DNA from: an uncultured Treponema sp.
GTDB taxonomy: Bacteria; Spirochaetota; Spirochaetia; Treponematales; Treponemataceae
Length of the DNA: 64,000 nucleotides
Assembly: GCA_946186185.1 (NCBI GenBank)
Contig: CAMHMJ010000008.1
Location: forward strand, 34,574 to 98,573
Direction of reading: 5' to 3'
Part shown: positions 37,899-46,224 of the stretch, piece after piece
Layout: each line of letters begins with the position of its first letter
Numbering within the stretch: the first letter of the stretch is position 1
The notes under the pieces: generated by a model
The model's input: the letters and a program-made list of their open reading frames with translations, nothing else
What the model was told of the DNA's origin: nothing
The model's database searches: none
Made by a program: the position numbers and the translations under genes

Positions 37899-39458
37899 AT
37901 GTCATTAAAATTGTACAACACCATGGGTCACAAAATGGAAGAATTCAAGCCGATTCGCGAAGGTTTTGCGGGTTTTTACGGCTGCGGACCTACGGTTTAC
38001 AATTATGCGCACATCGGAAACCTGCGTGCCTACGTTTTTCTGGACACCCTTGACCGAACCCTGAATTTTCTTGGCTACGACATCAAGCATGTAATGAATA
38101 TCACCGACGTTGGACACCTTACCGGGGACAACGATGACGGTGAAGACAAAATGGTAAAAACGGCGGAGGAACGCCACCAGTCGGTTCTGGAAATTGCACA
38201 GTTCTACACTGATGCTTTCATGAAGGACATCGACGCCCTGAATATCCGCCACCCGGATGTAATCTGTAAGGCAACCGAGCACATTCCGGAAATGATTGAA
38301 CTTATCAAACAGATTGAAGCCAACGGACACACCTACATGGCTGGCGGAAACCTGTATTTTGATATTTCCACCTACCCGGACTACGGAAAGCTTGCAAACC
38401 TGAATCTGGACGAGCTGAAGGAAGGTGCCGGAAAACGAAAGGAAGTCGTAATCGACGGAAACAAGCGGAACCCGGGAGACTTTGTTCTCTGGTTCACAAA
38501 ATCCAAGTTTGAAAATCAGGCTATGACCTGGGACAGCCCGTGGGGCCGCGGTTACCCTGGCTGGCACATCGAATGCTCTGCCATGAGCATGAAATACCTT
38601 GGAAAACACTTTGACATTCATACCGGCGGAATTGACCACGTGCCGGTTCACCATACAAACGAAATTGCACAGAGCGAAGGAAGCTTTGACGAAGCGGAAC
38701 GGGCTAAGGGACCTTGGGTAAACTACTGGCTTCACAACGAATTTTTAATTCTGGAAGGCGGAAAGATGAGTAAGTCCAAAGGACACTTTATTACGCTGCA
38801 GACTCCCCTCCCGCCGGAAAAAGGCTTCAGCCTCAAGGACAAGGGCTTTGAGCCGCTGGATTACCGCTTCTTCCTTATCAGCGGTCACTACAGAAAGCAG
38901 CTGGTTTTCAGCCTGGAAGCACTTGAATCGGCAAAAAACGGCCGCGCTTCCCTGCTTCAGAAAATTGCAAAAATCGCTTCAAAGGGCGGCATAGACTTGT
39001 CTGCCAGAAAAGCAAAAGCCTTCAAAAAAGGCGAAGCTGATAACCGTTCCGGACTTTCAGAAAAAGCCTGCGGCTACCTGGATACATTCAAGGGAGGTCT
39101 TGAAAACGACCTTCTTACCCCGGTTGCCATGAGCGCCCTGAATAAAGTAATCAAAGACGGTTCCCTTGAACCAAAAGAAGCTCTTGATTTAATCGAAAGA
39201 ATGGACAGCGTTCTGGGCTTAAAGCTGCTTGAAACCGCAGGCGTCCTTCAGAAGAAAGCGGAAGAAGAAGCGAAGGCTTTGATGCCTGACCACTCAGGAG
39301 ATCCGGAAGCCGCTGAAATCGATGCACTGGTTGCAGAAAGAACGGCTGCAAAAAAGAACAAAGATTTCGCCCGGGCAGACCAGATCCGCGACGAACTTAC
39401 AAAGCGCGGAATCACCATAATAGATACTCCCCAGGGCCCAACCTGGAAGAGGAACTAA
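37899..39458 (+). CDS. cysS: Cysteinyl-tRNA synthetase
   Basis: CGPTVYNYAHIGNLRAYVFLDTLDR; WHIECSAMSMKYLG; HTGGIDHVPVHHTNEIAQSE; KMSKS. Confidence 0.97.
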   Translation: MSLKLYNTMGHKMEEFKPIREGFAGFYGCGPTVYNYAHIGNLRAYVFLDTLDRTLNFLGYDIKHVMNITDVGHLTGDNDDGEDKMVKTAEERHQSVLEIAQFYTDAFMKDIDALNIRHPDVICKATEHIPEMIELIKQIEANGHTYMAGGNLYFDISTYPDYGKLANLNLDELKEGAGKRKEVVIDGNKRNPGDFVLWFTKSKFENQAMTWDSPWGRGYPGWHIECSAMSMKYLGKHFDIHTGGIDHVPVHHTNEIAQSEGSFDEAERAKGPWVNYWLHNEFLILEGGKMSKSKGHFITLQTPLPPEKGFSLKDKGFEPLDYRFFLISGHYRKQLVFSLEALESAKNGRASLLQKIAKIASKGGIDLSARKAKAFKKGEADNRSGLSEKACGYLDTFKGGLENDLLTPVAMSALNKVIKDGSLEPKEALDLIERMDSVLGLKLLETAGVLQKKAEEEAKALMPDHSGDPEAAEIDALVAERTAAKKNKDFARADQIRDELTKRGITIIDTPQGPTWKRN

Positions 39459-39558
39459 CTGGAATTAAAAGGAATCAGGCGAATATTGAATTTGCTAATA
39501 TAACTTCAAAACGGGCTGATTATTTGTAACTATATAAAAGGAGCGTTGTTATAGAAAT

Positions 39559-40113
39559 ATGGAAAGTCAGACAGAGCAACTCAGACAATTAAATGCGGCG
39601 AACACTGCTGACTTTAACCTTATTTACAGGGAAACGATGCAGATGCTTTACAAAATTTCTTATCGTATTGTCGGCGATGAGGAAGCAGCTGAAGATCTTT
39701 CCCACGACTCTTTGATAAAAGCAAACGAGAAGCAGCTGGTTTTCCCTTCAATGAATGATGCGAAATTCTGGCTGATCCGCGTAGTTAAAAACGCTTCCCT
39801 GAACTATGTAAAACGCAAGGCAAGGGAGAAAAAGGCATACGAAAAGGCCTTATACGAGGATTTTAGAAGCGTACCATCCGGAGAAACCGAGCTTCTTGCA
39901 AAGGAGTCAATTAAGCTTACGCAGTCGGCTTTAGACAAGCTGCCTCCAAAGCTGAAGGAAGCCGTTGTTCTTGCTGAATACGGTGACATGAACTATAAAG
40001 AGATTGGTAAGGTGCTTGGAATTTCTGAAGGAAACGTAAAAGTCCGGATTTTTAGAGCACGCAAGCTGTTAGAAACTATTTTAGGAGCTGAAAATGTATT
40101 CTTGCCCGAGTGA
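39559..40113 (+). CDS. RNA polymerase ECF-type sigma-70 factor
   Basis: Region 2 (YKISYRIVGDEEAAEDLSHDSLIKA) and region 4 (LPPKLKEAVVLAEYGDMNYKEIGKVLGISEGNVKVRIFRARKLL). Confidence 0.92.
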   Translation: MESQTEQLRQLNAANTADFNLIYRETMQMLYKISYRIVGDEEAAEDLSHDSLIKANEKQLVFPSMNDAKFWLIRVVKNASLNYVKRKAREKKAYEKALYEDFRSVPSGETELLAKESIKLTQSALDKLPPKLKEAVVLAEYGDMNYKEIGKVLGISEGNVKVRIFRARKLLETILGAENVFLPE

Positions 40114-40753
40114 TGACATCCATTCAATTTACATTGACAACGAACTTCCTCTATCATACGTAAAAGAGTATGAGGCGCATCTTCAGGTTTGCCCGGAATG
40201 TGCGGCAAAGGCTGAACGCATTAAGAAAATGCATCAGTTGTTTCAGGATGACAAGGCTTCTATCGAAAAGAATACAACAGACGGTGCTTTCCTGGACCAG
40301 AGTTATATGCGCCTTATGACAAAAATGCACTACGCAAAAAACACAAAGAAAGTTCAGAAGGTTCCGGTTTCTTCAGTAGTTACAGGAATTGCGGCAGCCG
40401 CAGCGGTTTTTGTTGCAGTAATTATTCCGGTTCGGCTTTCTTCCTCAGGCACTGCTTCTCCAAAATCAAATGTAGTTGCCAGCGTAGTTCCTGTTGAGCG
40501 TCCGCAGGCAGCATCATTTTCTAACAAAAATATTGTATTTAATGGAAATATAAACGATAATCTAACACATACAGTTAGTACAGGCACGTTAAAAAATACG
40601 TCGCTTGCTGATGTTGATGTGTTCCGCCCGGAGTTTCAGGATTCAACAAACGGACTTTCAATTAAGTTTTCCGTTCCTGGTCTTGAAGCGGAAAGCTCTC
40701 AAATCATGGAAGTGAAGCTGCCTGTAAATACAATTACAGGTCTTTTGCCGTGA
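40094..40753 (+). CDS. Zinc-finger (HC2-like) anti-sigma factor, single TM
   Basis: HLQVCPECAAKAERIKKM (HxxxCxxC), TM VVTGIAAAAAVFVAVIIPV, overlaps the sigma gene. Confidence 0.82.
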   Translation: MYSCPSDDIHSIYIDNELPLSYVKEYEAHLQVCPECAAKAERIKKMHQLFQDDKASIEKNTTDGAFLDQSYMRLMTKMHYAKNTKKVQKVPVSSVVTGIAAAAAVFVAVIIPVRLSSSGTASPKSNVVASVVPVERPQAASFSNKNIVFNGNINDNLTHTVSTGTLKNTSLADVDVFRPEFQDSTNGLSIKFSVPGLEAESSQIMEVKLPVNTITGLLP

Positions 40754-42498
40754 ACAAAACATCGTCTTCAAATTATCTTCTCAGAAAATCACCCTTAATT
40801 CGCACCTTGTGCTGGGTGATTTTTGTCGTTATTTTCATCACAGTTTCGTTAATCTTCAGAATAAAGAGCAAAAATCCCCCGGAAATTACAGGAATGAACC
40901 CGAACAAAGGTTCCCCGGGAGACCTTGTCATCATAACGGGAAAAAACTTCGGCCACATAAAAGATACCAGCTATGTTGAATTCGGCGGAAGCCGTCTTAC
41001 CTCAAGCTCCTACACCTCATGGAAGGACGACGAAATAAAGGTGATTCTTCCGGCAAACTTTCAGGAAGGACTTGTGGTTGTGGGCGTAAAAAACCTGCGC
41101 TCCAAACCGGAATTTTTCGCAAATGTAAACGCGGTTCCCCTTCAGGTGGCAGAGAACGCAAAATTAACCGTTCCGATTATCACCGGTGTAACTCCGGAAA
41201 AATTATATCCCGGAGAGCTCATTACAATCTACGGAAGCAACTTTGGCGCTTTCCGAAACGATTCCCTGGTGTATTTTTCTGCGGACAGAGAGGCCGTTAA
41301 AAAGGAAGAAGGGGATCTTTCTGACAATTTTGAATATGTTGCCGCTGACGCAAACAATTATGACTACGAATCCTGGTCTGAATCTGAAATCCATGTCCGT
41401 GTTCCGGACGGAGCTTCCGGCTCAAAAATGTATATTCAGACGGCAAAAGGCAAATCTGCAAACCGAACCGTAAAGATTGAACGAAAAGCGGGAACAAAAT
41501 CCCTGATTTCGCCAAAAACCTACGTTATTCAGCTTTCCAGCGATGTAGAAAATTATTCCGGCGACAAGGATTCCTCAATAATTTTAAGGGTACCGCGGCC
41601 TGCTGTAAGCGCCTATCAGCCTTCAAGCCAGCTGGTAGAAGCAAATCCGGAGCCGATTATTTCCGATTTCCAGCACACAATCATTCACCAGATGCAGAAC
41701 ATACCGGTTCAGGGAGGCAGAAACTCCACCGTATACGCAGGAAAAAAGCGCTTTCTGCAAAATTTTGCAATCACTGTGTACGAAACCCGCTCTAAGGTGG
41801 TGGCAGCGAACCTTGAAAGCTCAAAAAACATAAGTCAGACTCTTTATTCCACCTGTACTGCCAGCGACCAGATTGTTCCGGCAGGAAATGAGGAAATCAA
41901 AAAGCTTCTGAATAAAATTCTTTCTGAAGAAGCAAAAAAACGCAAGGACGGAAAACGGGAAACCAACCCATACAACATTTCCCTTTTGTGCTACAACTAC
42001 ATGATTACAACCTACCGTATTCTTCCGGGAATGCGCTCTGAAAATTCATCGCCTCTGGACATGCTGGATTCAAAAAAAGGCGACGCCTACGACTTTACCA
42101 TGATTTACGCCGCCCTTCTTCGTTCTGCAGGCATTCCGTGCCTTCCAATCAGCGGAGTTCTGGTAAATCCTGACCTGCGCACAAAGACCCACTGGTGGAC
42201 GGAAATCTATTTTTCCGGCTTCGGCTGGTTCCCGGTTGACGTTGCCCTGGGTGCAGGCCTTCCATACCAGAGCTGGCTCAAGGACATAGTTCCTTCAATT
42301 TTCTACTTTGGAAATCTGGACTCGCAGCATATTATGATAAGCCGCGGCTGGAATGAAATAAAACCGAGTGCTTCGGAAAACAGAACTGTTTCCCGCCCAA
42401 GAAGCTACGCACTTCAGTCAATCTGGGAAGAAGCCTCGGGAAAAACAATTAAATACAGCTCCTACTGGGCAGACCCTGTCGTAGTAGGAGTATACTAG
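40750..42498 (+). CDS. Membrane-anchored IPT/TIG-domain transglutaminase-like protein
   Basis: Two TIG units (MNPNKGSPGDLVIITGKNFG, VTPEKLYPGELITIYGSNFG); transglutaminase core GDAYDFTMIYAALLRSAGIPC, HWWTEIYF, WFPVDVAL; GTGA overlap with the anti-sigma gene. Confidence 0.85.
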   Translation: MNKTSSSNYLLRKSPLIRTLCWVIFVVIFITVSLIFRIKSKNPPEITGMNPNKGSPGDLVIITGKNFGHIKDTSYVEFGGSRLTSSSYTSWKDDEIKVILPANFQEGLVVVGVKNLRSKPEFFANVNAVPLQVAENAKLTVPIITGVTPEKLYPGELITIYGSNFGAFRNDSLVYFSADREAVKKEEGDLSDNFEYVAADANNYDYESWSESEIHVRVPDGASGSKMYIQTAKGKSANRTVKIERKAGTKSLISPKTYVIQLSSDVENYSGDKDSSIILRVPRPAVSAYQPSSQLVEANPEPIISDFQHTIIHQMQNIPVQGGRNSTVYAGKKRFLQNFAITVYETRSKVVAANLESSKNISQTLYSTCTASDQIVPAGNEEIKKLLNKILSEEAKKRKDGKRETNPYNISLLCYNYMITTYRILPGMRSENSSPLDMLDSKKGDAYDFTMIYAALLRSAGIPCLPISGVLVNPDLRTKTHWWTEIYFSGFGWFPVDVALGAGLPYQSWLKDIVPSIFYFGNLDSQHIMISRGWNEIKPSASENRTVSRPRSYALQSIWEEASGKTIKYSSYWADPVVVGVY

Positions 42499-42552
42499 AA
42501 TGAATGCCTTGATTATAAATCAGGACTTTCATTCTTTATTTTGGAGGATATT

Positions 42553-43251
42553 ATGACTAAAGTTCTTTCTGTAGGCGGTTCAATTGTTGTACCGGAAAAA
42601 CCTGACACAGAATTCCTTTCTGCTTTTATTTCGATGGTAAAGGAATGGCTTAGCGAAGACGAAAGCCGAAAGCTCATCCTTGTAGTTGGAGGAGGAGCAC
42701 CTGCCCGCGTATACCAGAATGCATACGCTGAAGTTTCCAAGAATATCGGAAGCGATTCTGCCAGCGATGCAGCCGACTGGATTGGAATTATGGCAACCCG
42801 CCTGAACGCTCAGCTTGTAAAAGCAGCCTTTGGAAGCCTCTGCCAGAACGATGTAGTTTACGACCCGACTGCACCAATCGAATTCAAGGGAAGAGTCCTT
42901 CTTGCTGCAGGCTGGCACCCTGGATTTTCAACAGACAACGACGCCGTTCTTCTTGCTGAAAAACACGGAGCAAAAACAGTTGTAAATCTTTCAAACATCG
43001 AAAAGGTTTACACCGACGACCCGAGAAAAAATCAGGATGCAAAACCAATCGACCAGATTTCCTGGAAAGATTTCAGAAAAATGGTTGGAGACGAATGGGT
43101 TCCTGGAAAAAACTGTCCTTTCGACCCGATTGCTTCTAAAAAAGCCGACGAATGCGGCATGACAGTAATCTGCGCCGGCGGAAAAAACATCGAAAACATC
43201 AGAAAAATCCTGAACGACGCAGACTTTATCGGAACAAAGATTGGCTGCTAG
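42553..43251 (+). CDS. pyrH: UMP kinase, archaeal/spirochaete type
   Basis: VLSVGGSIVVPEKPD; LVVGGGAPARVYQNA; LNAQLVKAAF; VVNLSNIEKVYTDDPRK. Confidence 0.9.
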   Translation: MTKVLSVGGSIVVPEKPDTEFLSAFISMVKEWLSEDESRKLILVVGGGAPARVYQNAYAEVSKNIGSDSASDAADWIGIMATRLNAQLVKAAFGSLCQNDVVYDPTAPIEFKGRVLLAAGWHPGFSTDNDAVLLAEKHGAKTVVNLSNIEKVYTDDPRKNQDAKPIDQISWKDFRKMVGDEWVPGKNCPFDPIASKKADECGMTVICAGGKNIENIRKILNDADFIGTKIGC

Positions 43252-43278
43252 CAAGACTGGCTAAATATTACCAACTTC

Positions 43279-43340
43279 GAGTTTGCAAATATAATACAAA
43301 ATTGGCGGGAGGTGTTCCCGCTGAAAGCAAACTTTTGTAA
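43279..43340. repeat. Short copy of the dispersed palindromic element
   Basis: GAGTTTGCAAATATAATACAAAATTGGCGGGAggtgtTCCCGCTGAAAGC; GCGGGA/TCCCGC hairpin. Confidence 0.65.
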
Positions 43341-43348
43341 AATGCGGC

Positions 43349-44458
43349 TTATTTTGCAATTTCCACGCGGTTTTTACCCTTGGTTTTTGCAATATAGGCC
43401 GCTGCATCTGCCGCCTGGAACCACTGCTTTGAGTTCCAGCCCGGCTGGTAAACCGCAATACCAAGACTCATGGTACAAAACTTTCCTGTCTTCATAAAAT
43501 CAAACTGAAAATTTGAAAAATCATTTCTGAGCTTTTCAACGGCTGCCACGGCTTCATCAAAAGGTCTGTCATTAAAAATCATTACAAACTCGTCGCCGCC
43601 ATATCTGAAACCAAGCTTTGCCTTTCCGAGGGAAGATGAAATCATTTCGCCAAGAGTGATTAAAACCGCATCGCCGCCGGAATGACCGTAGGTGTCATTA
43701 ATTTCCTTAAAGTTATCCAGATCCAGAAGAACCTGAACCAGAGGAAATTCGCTTTTCCGGGAACCGTGAATAAGTCTTTCTATTGCATTTGCATAGGCAG
43801 TTCTGTTGTAAAGACGGGTAAGAGGCTCCAGACGAAGTTCTTTATTCAGTTTTTTGTGCTTAACATAACTCTTAAAAATCGTAAATACCAGTTCCCGCTG
43901 CAATTTACACAGATTGTAGGAAAGAATGAATACAATCACATCCAGGAAAAAAATCATGGTAATAATTACCAGACTGAAAACCAGAGTATACTGTGAAAAA
44001 TTCATAAACCATACTACGGAAGAAACCGTGATGGTAAAAAGCGAAAATGTAAAGTAGATTTTCAGGAGTTTTTTATCAAATAAAAGGGCACTTAAAATCA
44101 GGGAAGTGCACGGAAAACAAAGGGCCGGCAGAAAACGACAGTAGAAAAGAGCGATTACTATCGTCTGGAAAAAATACAGCCACACAAGAAGCTTAATCTT
44201 TGCTTCCGGAGACATGGAAGACCGTTTGGTAAAAATGGTTGCAACAACCAGGGAAATAAAGTGTATGCTTAAAGGTATGATGCTTTCAAAAATGATATAA
44301 AAGTTGAAGCGGGAATGGGGAATCTCACCGGAAGTAAAAAAATAATTCGAAATACAGATATTCATAATGACCGCAGTGACAAAAAATGCCCAGCAGGCTG
44401 GCAGCAACTTTTTCTGCCATCGGGTGTAATATCCGTTCTTATACTCCGTAAAATCCAT
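43349..44458 (-). CDS. Diguanylate cyclase (GGDEF) with N-terminal multi-TM sensor
   Basis: FRYGGDEFVMIF; six or more N-terminal TM segments. Confidence 0.93.
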   Translation of the reverse strand: MDFTEYKNGYYTRWQKKLLPACWAFFVTAVIMNICISNYFFTSGEIPHSRFNFYIIFESIIPLSIHFISLVVATIFTKRSSMSPEAKIKLLVWLYFFQTIVIALFYCRFLPALCFPCTSLILSALLFDKKLLKIYFTFSLFTITVSSVVWFMNFSQYTLVFSLVIITMIFFLDVIVFILSYNLCKLQRELVFTIFKSYVKHKKLNKELRLEPLTRLYNRTAYANAIERLIHGSRKSEFPLVQVLLDLDNFKEINDTYGHSGGDAVLITLGEMISSSLGKAKLGFRYGGDEFVMIFNDRPFDEAVAAVEKLRNDFSNFQFDFMKTGKFCTMSLGIAVYQPGWNSKQWFQAADAAAYIAKTKGKNRVEIAK

Positions 44459-44550
44459 AATTCCTCAGAACCCTTTAAGGATAACTAGATAATTATACAC
44501 CCTATTAAAAAAAATGCGAACGATTTTTTGGCTTCATATGGTGCAAATGA

Positions 44551-44692
44551 CAAGTTTGCTAATATTAATTAAAAATTGGCGTAAGCGGGGTTCCTGTTTG
44601 AAAAAACATTCAGCCACCGCGAAGCGGTACTGCCGTTTTTTCAAACAGGGTTCCCGCTGAAAGCCAATTTTGAAGTAGTAATTATAAAACTC
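44551..44692. repeat. Dispersed palindromic intergenic element, nested hairpin
   Basis: AAAATTGGC (44572-44580)/GCCAATTTT (44663-44671); CTGTTTGAAAAAAC (44594-44607)/GTTTTTTCAAACAG (44635-44648); ACCGC/GCGGT apex. Confidence 0.88.
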
Positions 44693-44937
44693 GTAATTTT
44701 CACCCCCATTGCAAAAGCTTTGAAAATAATGTAAATTCTTGGCAGACTTTACGTTTGTGATGAACCCGCCAGATTCCACGGAACGGCATTACTGATGACG
44801 CTACGGCGCTTCACGTACCTACATTAACAAGTAATTTACTACAAGGCCGAAAGCACGCACTTTGCATTCTGCATTTCTCCTCAAAGCGGTTTTCGTCCTG
44901 CAAAATCCAAATTATTTTAATTTTCTCAGAGGCACTT

Positions 44938-46086
44938 ATGAATAAGTATGTTAAGCGTTATTGCGTAGACGCAATGGGCGGTATGGCACAGGGATTGTTC
45001 GCTTCACTTTTAGTAGGAACAATCATTAAAACTCTCGGACAGCAGCTTCTGCGTCTTGGAGTAAACCCGGTTTTCCAGTTCCTGGTAAATGCAGGAACCT
45101 TCTGCTCTGAAGCACACGTAGTTGGTGCTGCCATGGCAATCGGTATCGGTTTTGCAATGCAGGTAAACGGACTTGTACTCTTCAGTCTTGTTACCGTTGG
45201 TGCTACCGCAAATGTTTTAGGTGGAGCCGGCGGACCACTAGCAGTTCTTATCATTGCAATCCTTGCAGCTGAAATGGGAAGCCTTGTAAGCAAAAAAACA
45301 AAGGTTGATATTCTTGTAACTCCACTCGTAACAATTTTAAGCGGCGTTCTTATAAGCGTTCTCTGCGCAAAATACATCGGTATTGCCGCAAACTGGGTTG
45401 GAAAACTCATCATGCTCACAACAGAGCTTCATCCGTTTGTAATGGGAATCATCGTTAGCGTTGTAGTTGGCGTTGCCCTCACCCTGCCGATTTCTTCTGC
45501 CGCTATCTGCGCTGCCCTTGGACTTACAGGCCTTGCAGGTGGAGCCGCTGTTGCAGGCTGCTGCGCACAGATGGTTGGTTTTGCAATTATGAGCTTTAAG
45601 GAAAACCGCTGGGGCGGACTTGTAAGCCAGGGACTTGGAACAAGTATGCTTCAGATGCCGAACATCGTAAAGAACCCGAAAATCTGGATTGCCCCTACAC
45701 TGGCCAGCGCAATCACAGGACCCATTTCTACATGTATTTTCAAATTGCAGATGAACGGAGCTGCCGTTTCAAGCGGAATGGGAACCTGCGGATTTGTAGG
45801 ACAGATTGGAATTATTACCGGATGGTTCAGTCCAAGCGAACAGGCAGTAAACTGGGCAATCCACAAGGCAGAAAAGGCTGCGGCTCTTGCTGAAAACGCT
45901 GAAGAAGCACTGCTTGAAGTTCAGAACATCACTCAGGAAACTCTGGCAATCACACCAGGCTTTAAGGAATGGTTCGGACTTCTGATGGTCTGCTTTATTT
46001 TGCCTGGCGTTCTTTCCTGGGCATTCGGTCTGGCAGAAAGAAAACTCGGCTGGATTCAGGAAAACGACCTTCTCCTTCCGGAGTAA
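44938..46086 (+). CDS. PTS transporter subunit IIC-like membrane protein
   Basis: GGMAQGLFASLLVGTIIKTLG; GLAGGAAVAGCCAQMVGFA; multi-TM. Confidence 0.75.
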   Translation: MNKYVKRYCVDAMGGMAQGLFASLLVGTIIKTLGQQLLRLGVNPVFQFLVNAGTFCSEAHVVGAAMAIGIGFAMQVNGLVLFSLVTVGATANVLGGAGGPLAVLIIAILAAEMGSLVSKKTKVDILVTPLVTILSGVLISVLCAKYIGIAANWVGKLIMLTTELHPFVMGIIVSVVVGVALTLPISSAAICAALGLTGLAGGAAVAGCCAQMVGFAIMSFKENRWGGLVSQGLGTSMLQMPNIVKNPKIWIAPTLASAITGPISTCIFKLQMNGAAVSSGMGTCGFVGQIGIITGWFSPSEQAVNWAIHKAEKAAALAENAEEALLEVQNITQETLAITPGFKEWFGLLMVCFILPGVLSWAFGLAERKLGWIQENDLLLPE

Positions 46087-46090
46087 TATT

Positions 46091-46170
46091 TTGAGGGGGG
46101 AAGCCTCCCCCCTGGGCTCGGTCACTTTCGAGCCCTCGCCACACCCCCTTCTCCTAGGGCGCCGCCCTAA
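46091..46170. repeat. GC-rich intergenic element of three stacked hairpins
   Basis: AGGGGGG/CCCCCCT (46094-46113); GGGCTCG/CGAGCCC (46114-46135); TAGGGC/GCCCTA (46155-46169). Confidence 0.75.
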
Positions 46171-46224
46171 AACCCACAAACAGTAATTAGAGCAAAACTT
46201 GAGTTTGCTAATGATAATTTTTGT

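Noticed and set aside
37905-38735. 276-aa minus-strand ORF
   Set aside because: Fully antisense to cysS with clear homology motifs; a shadow ORF
44958-45419. 153-aa minus-strand ORF
   Set aside because: Antisense to the PTS IIC-like gene; no protein-like features
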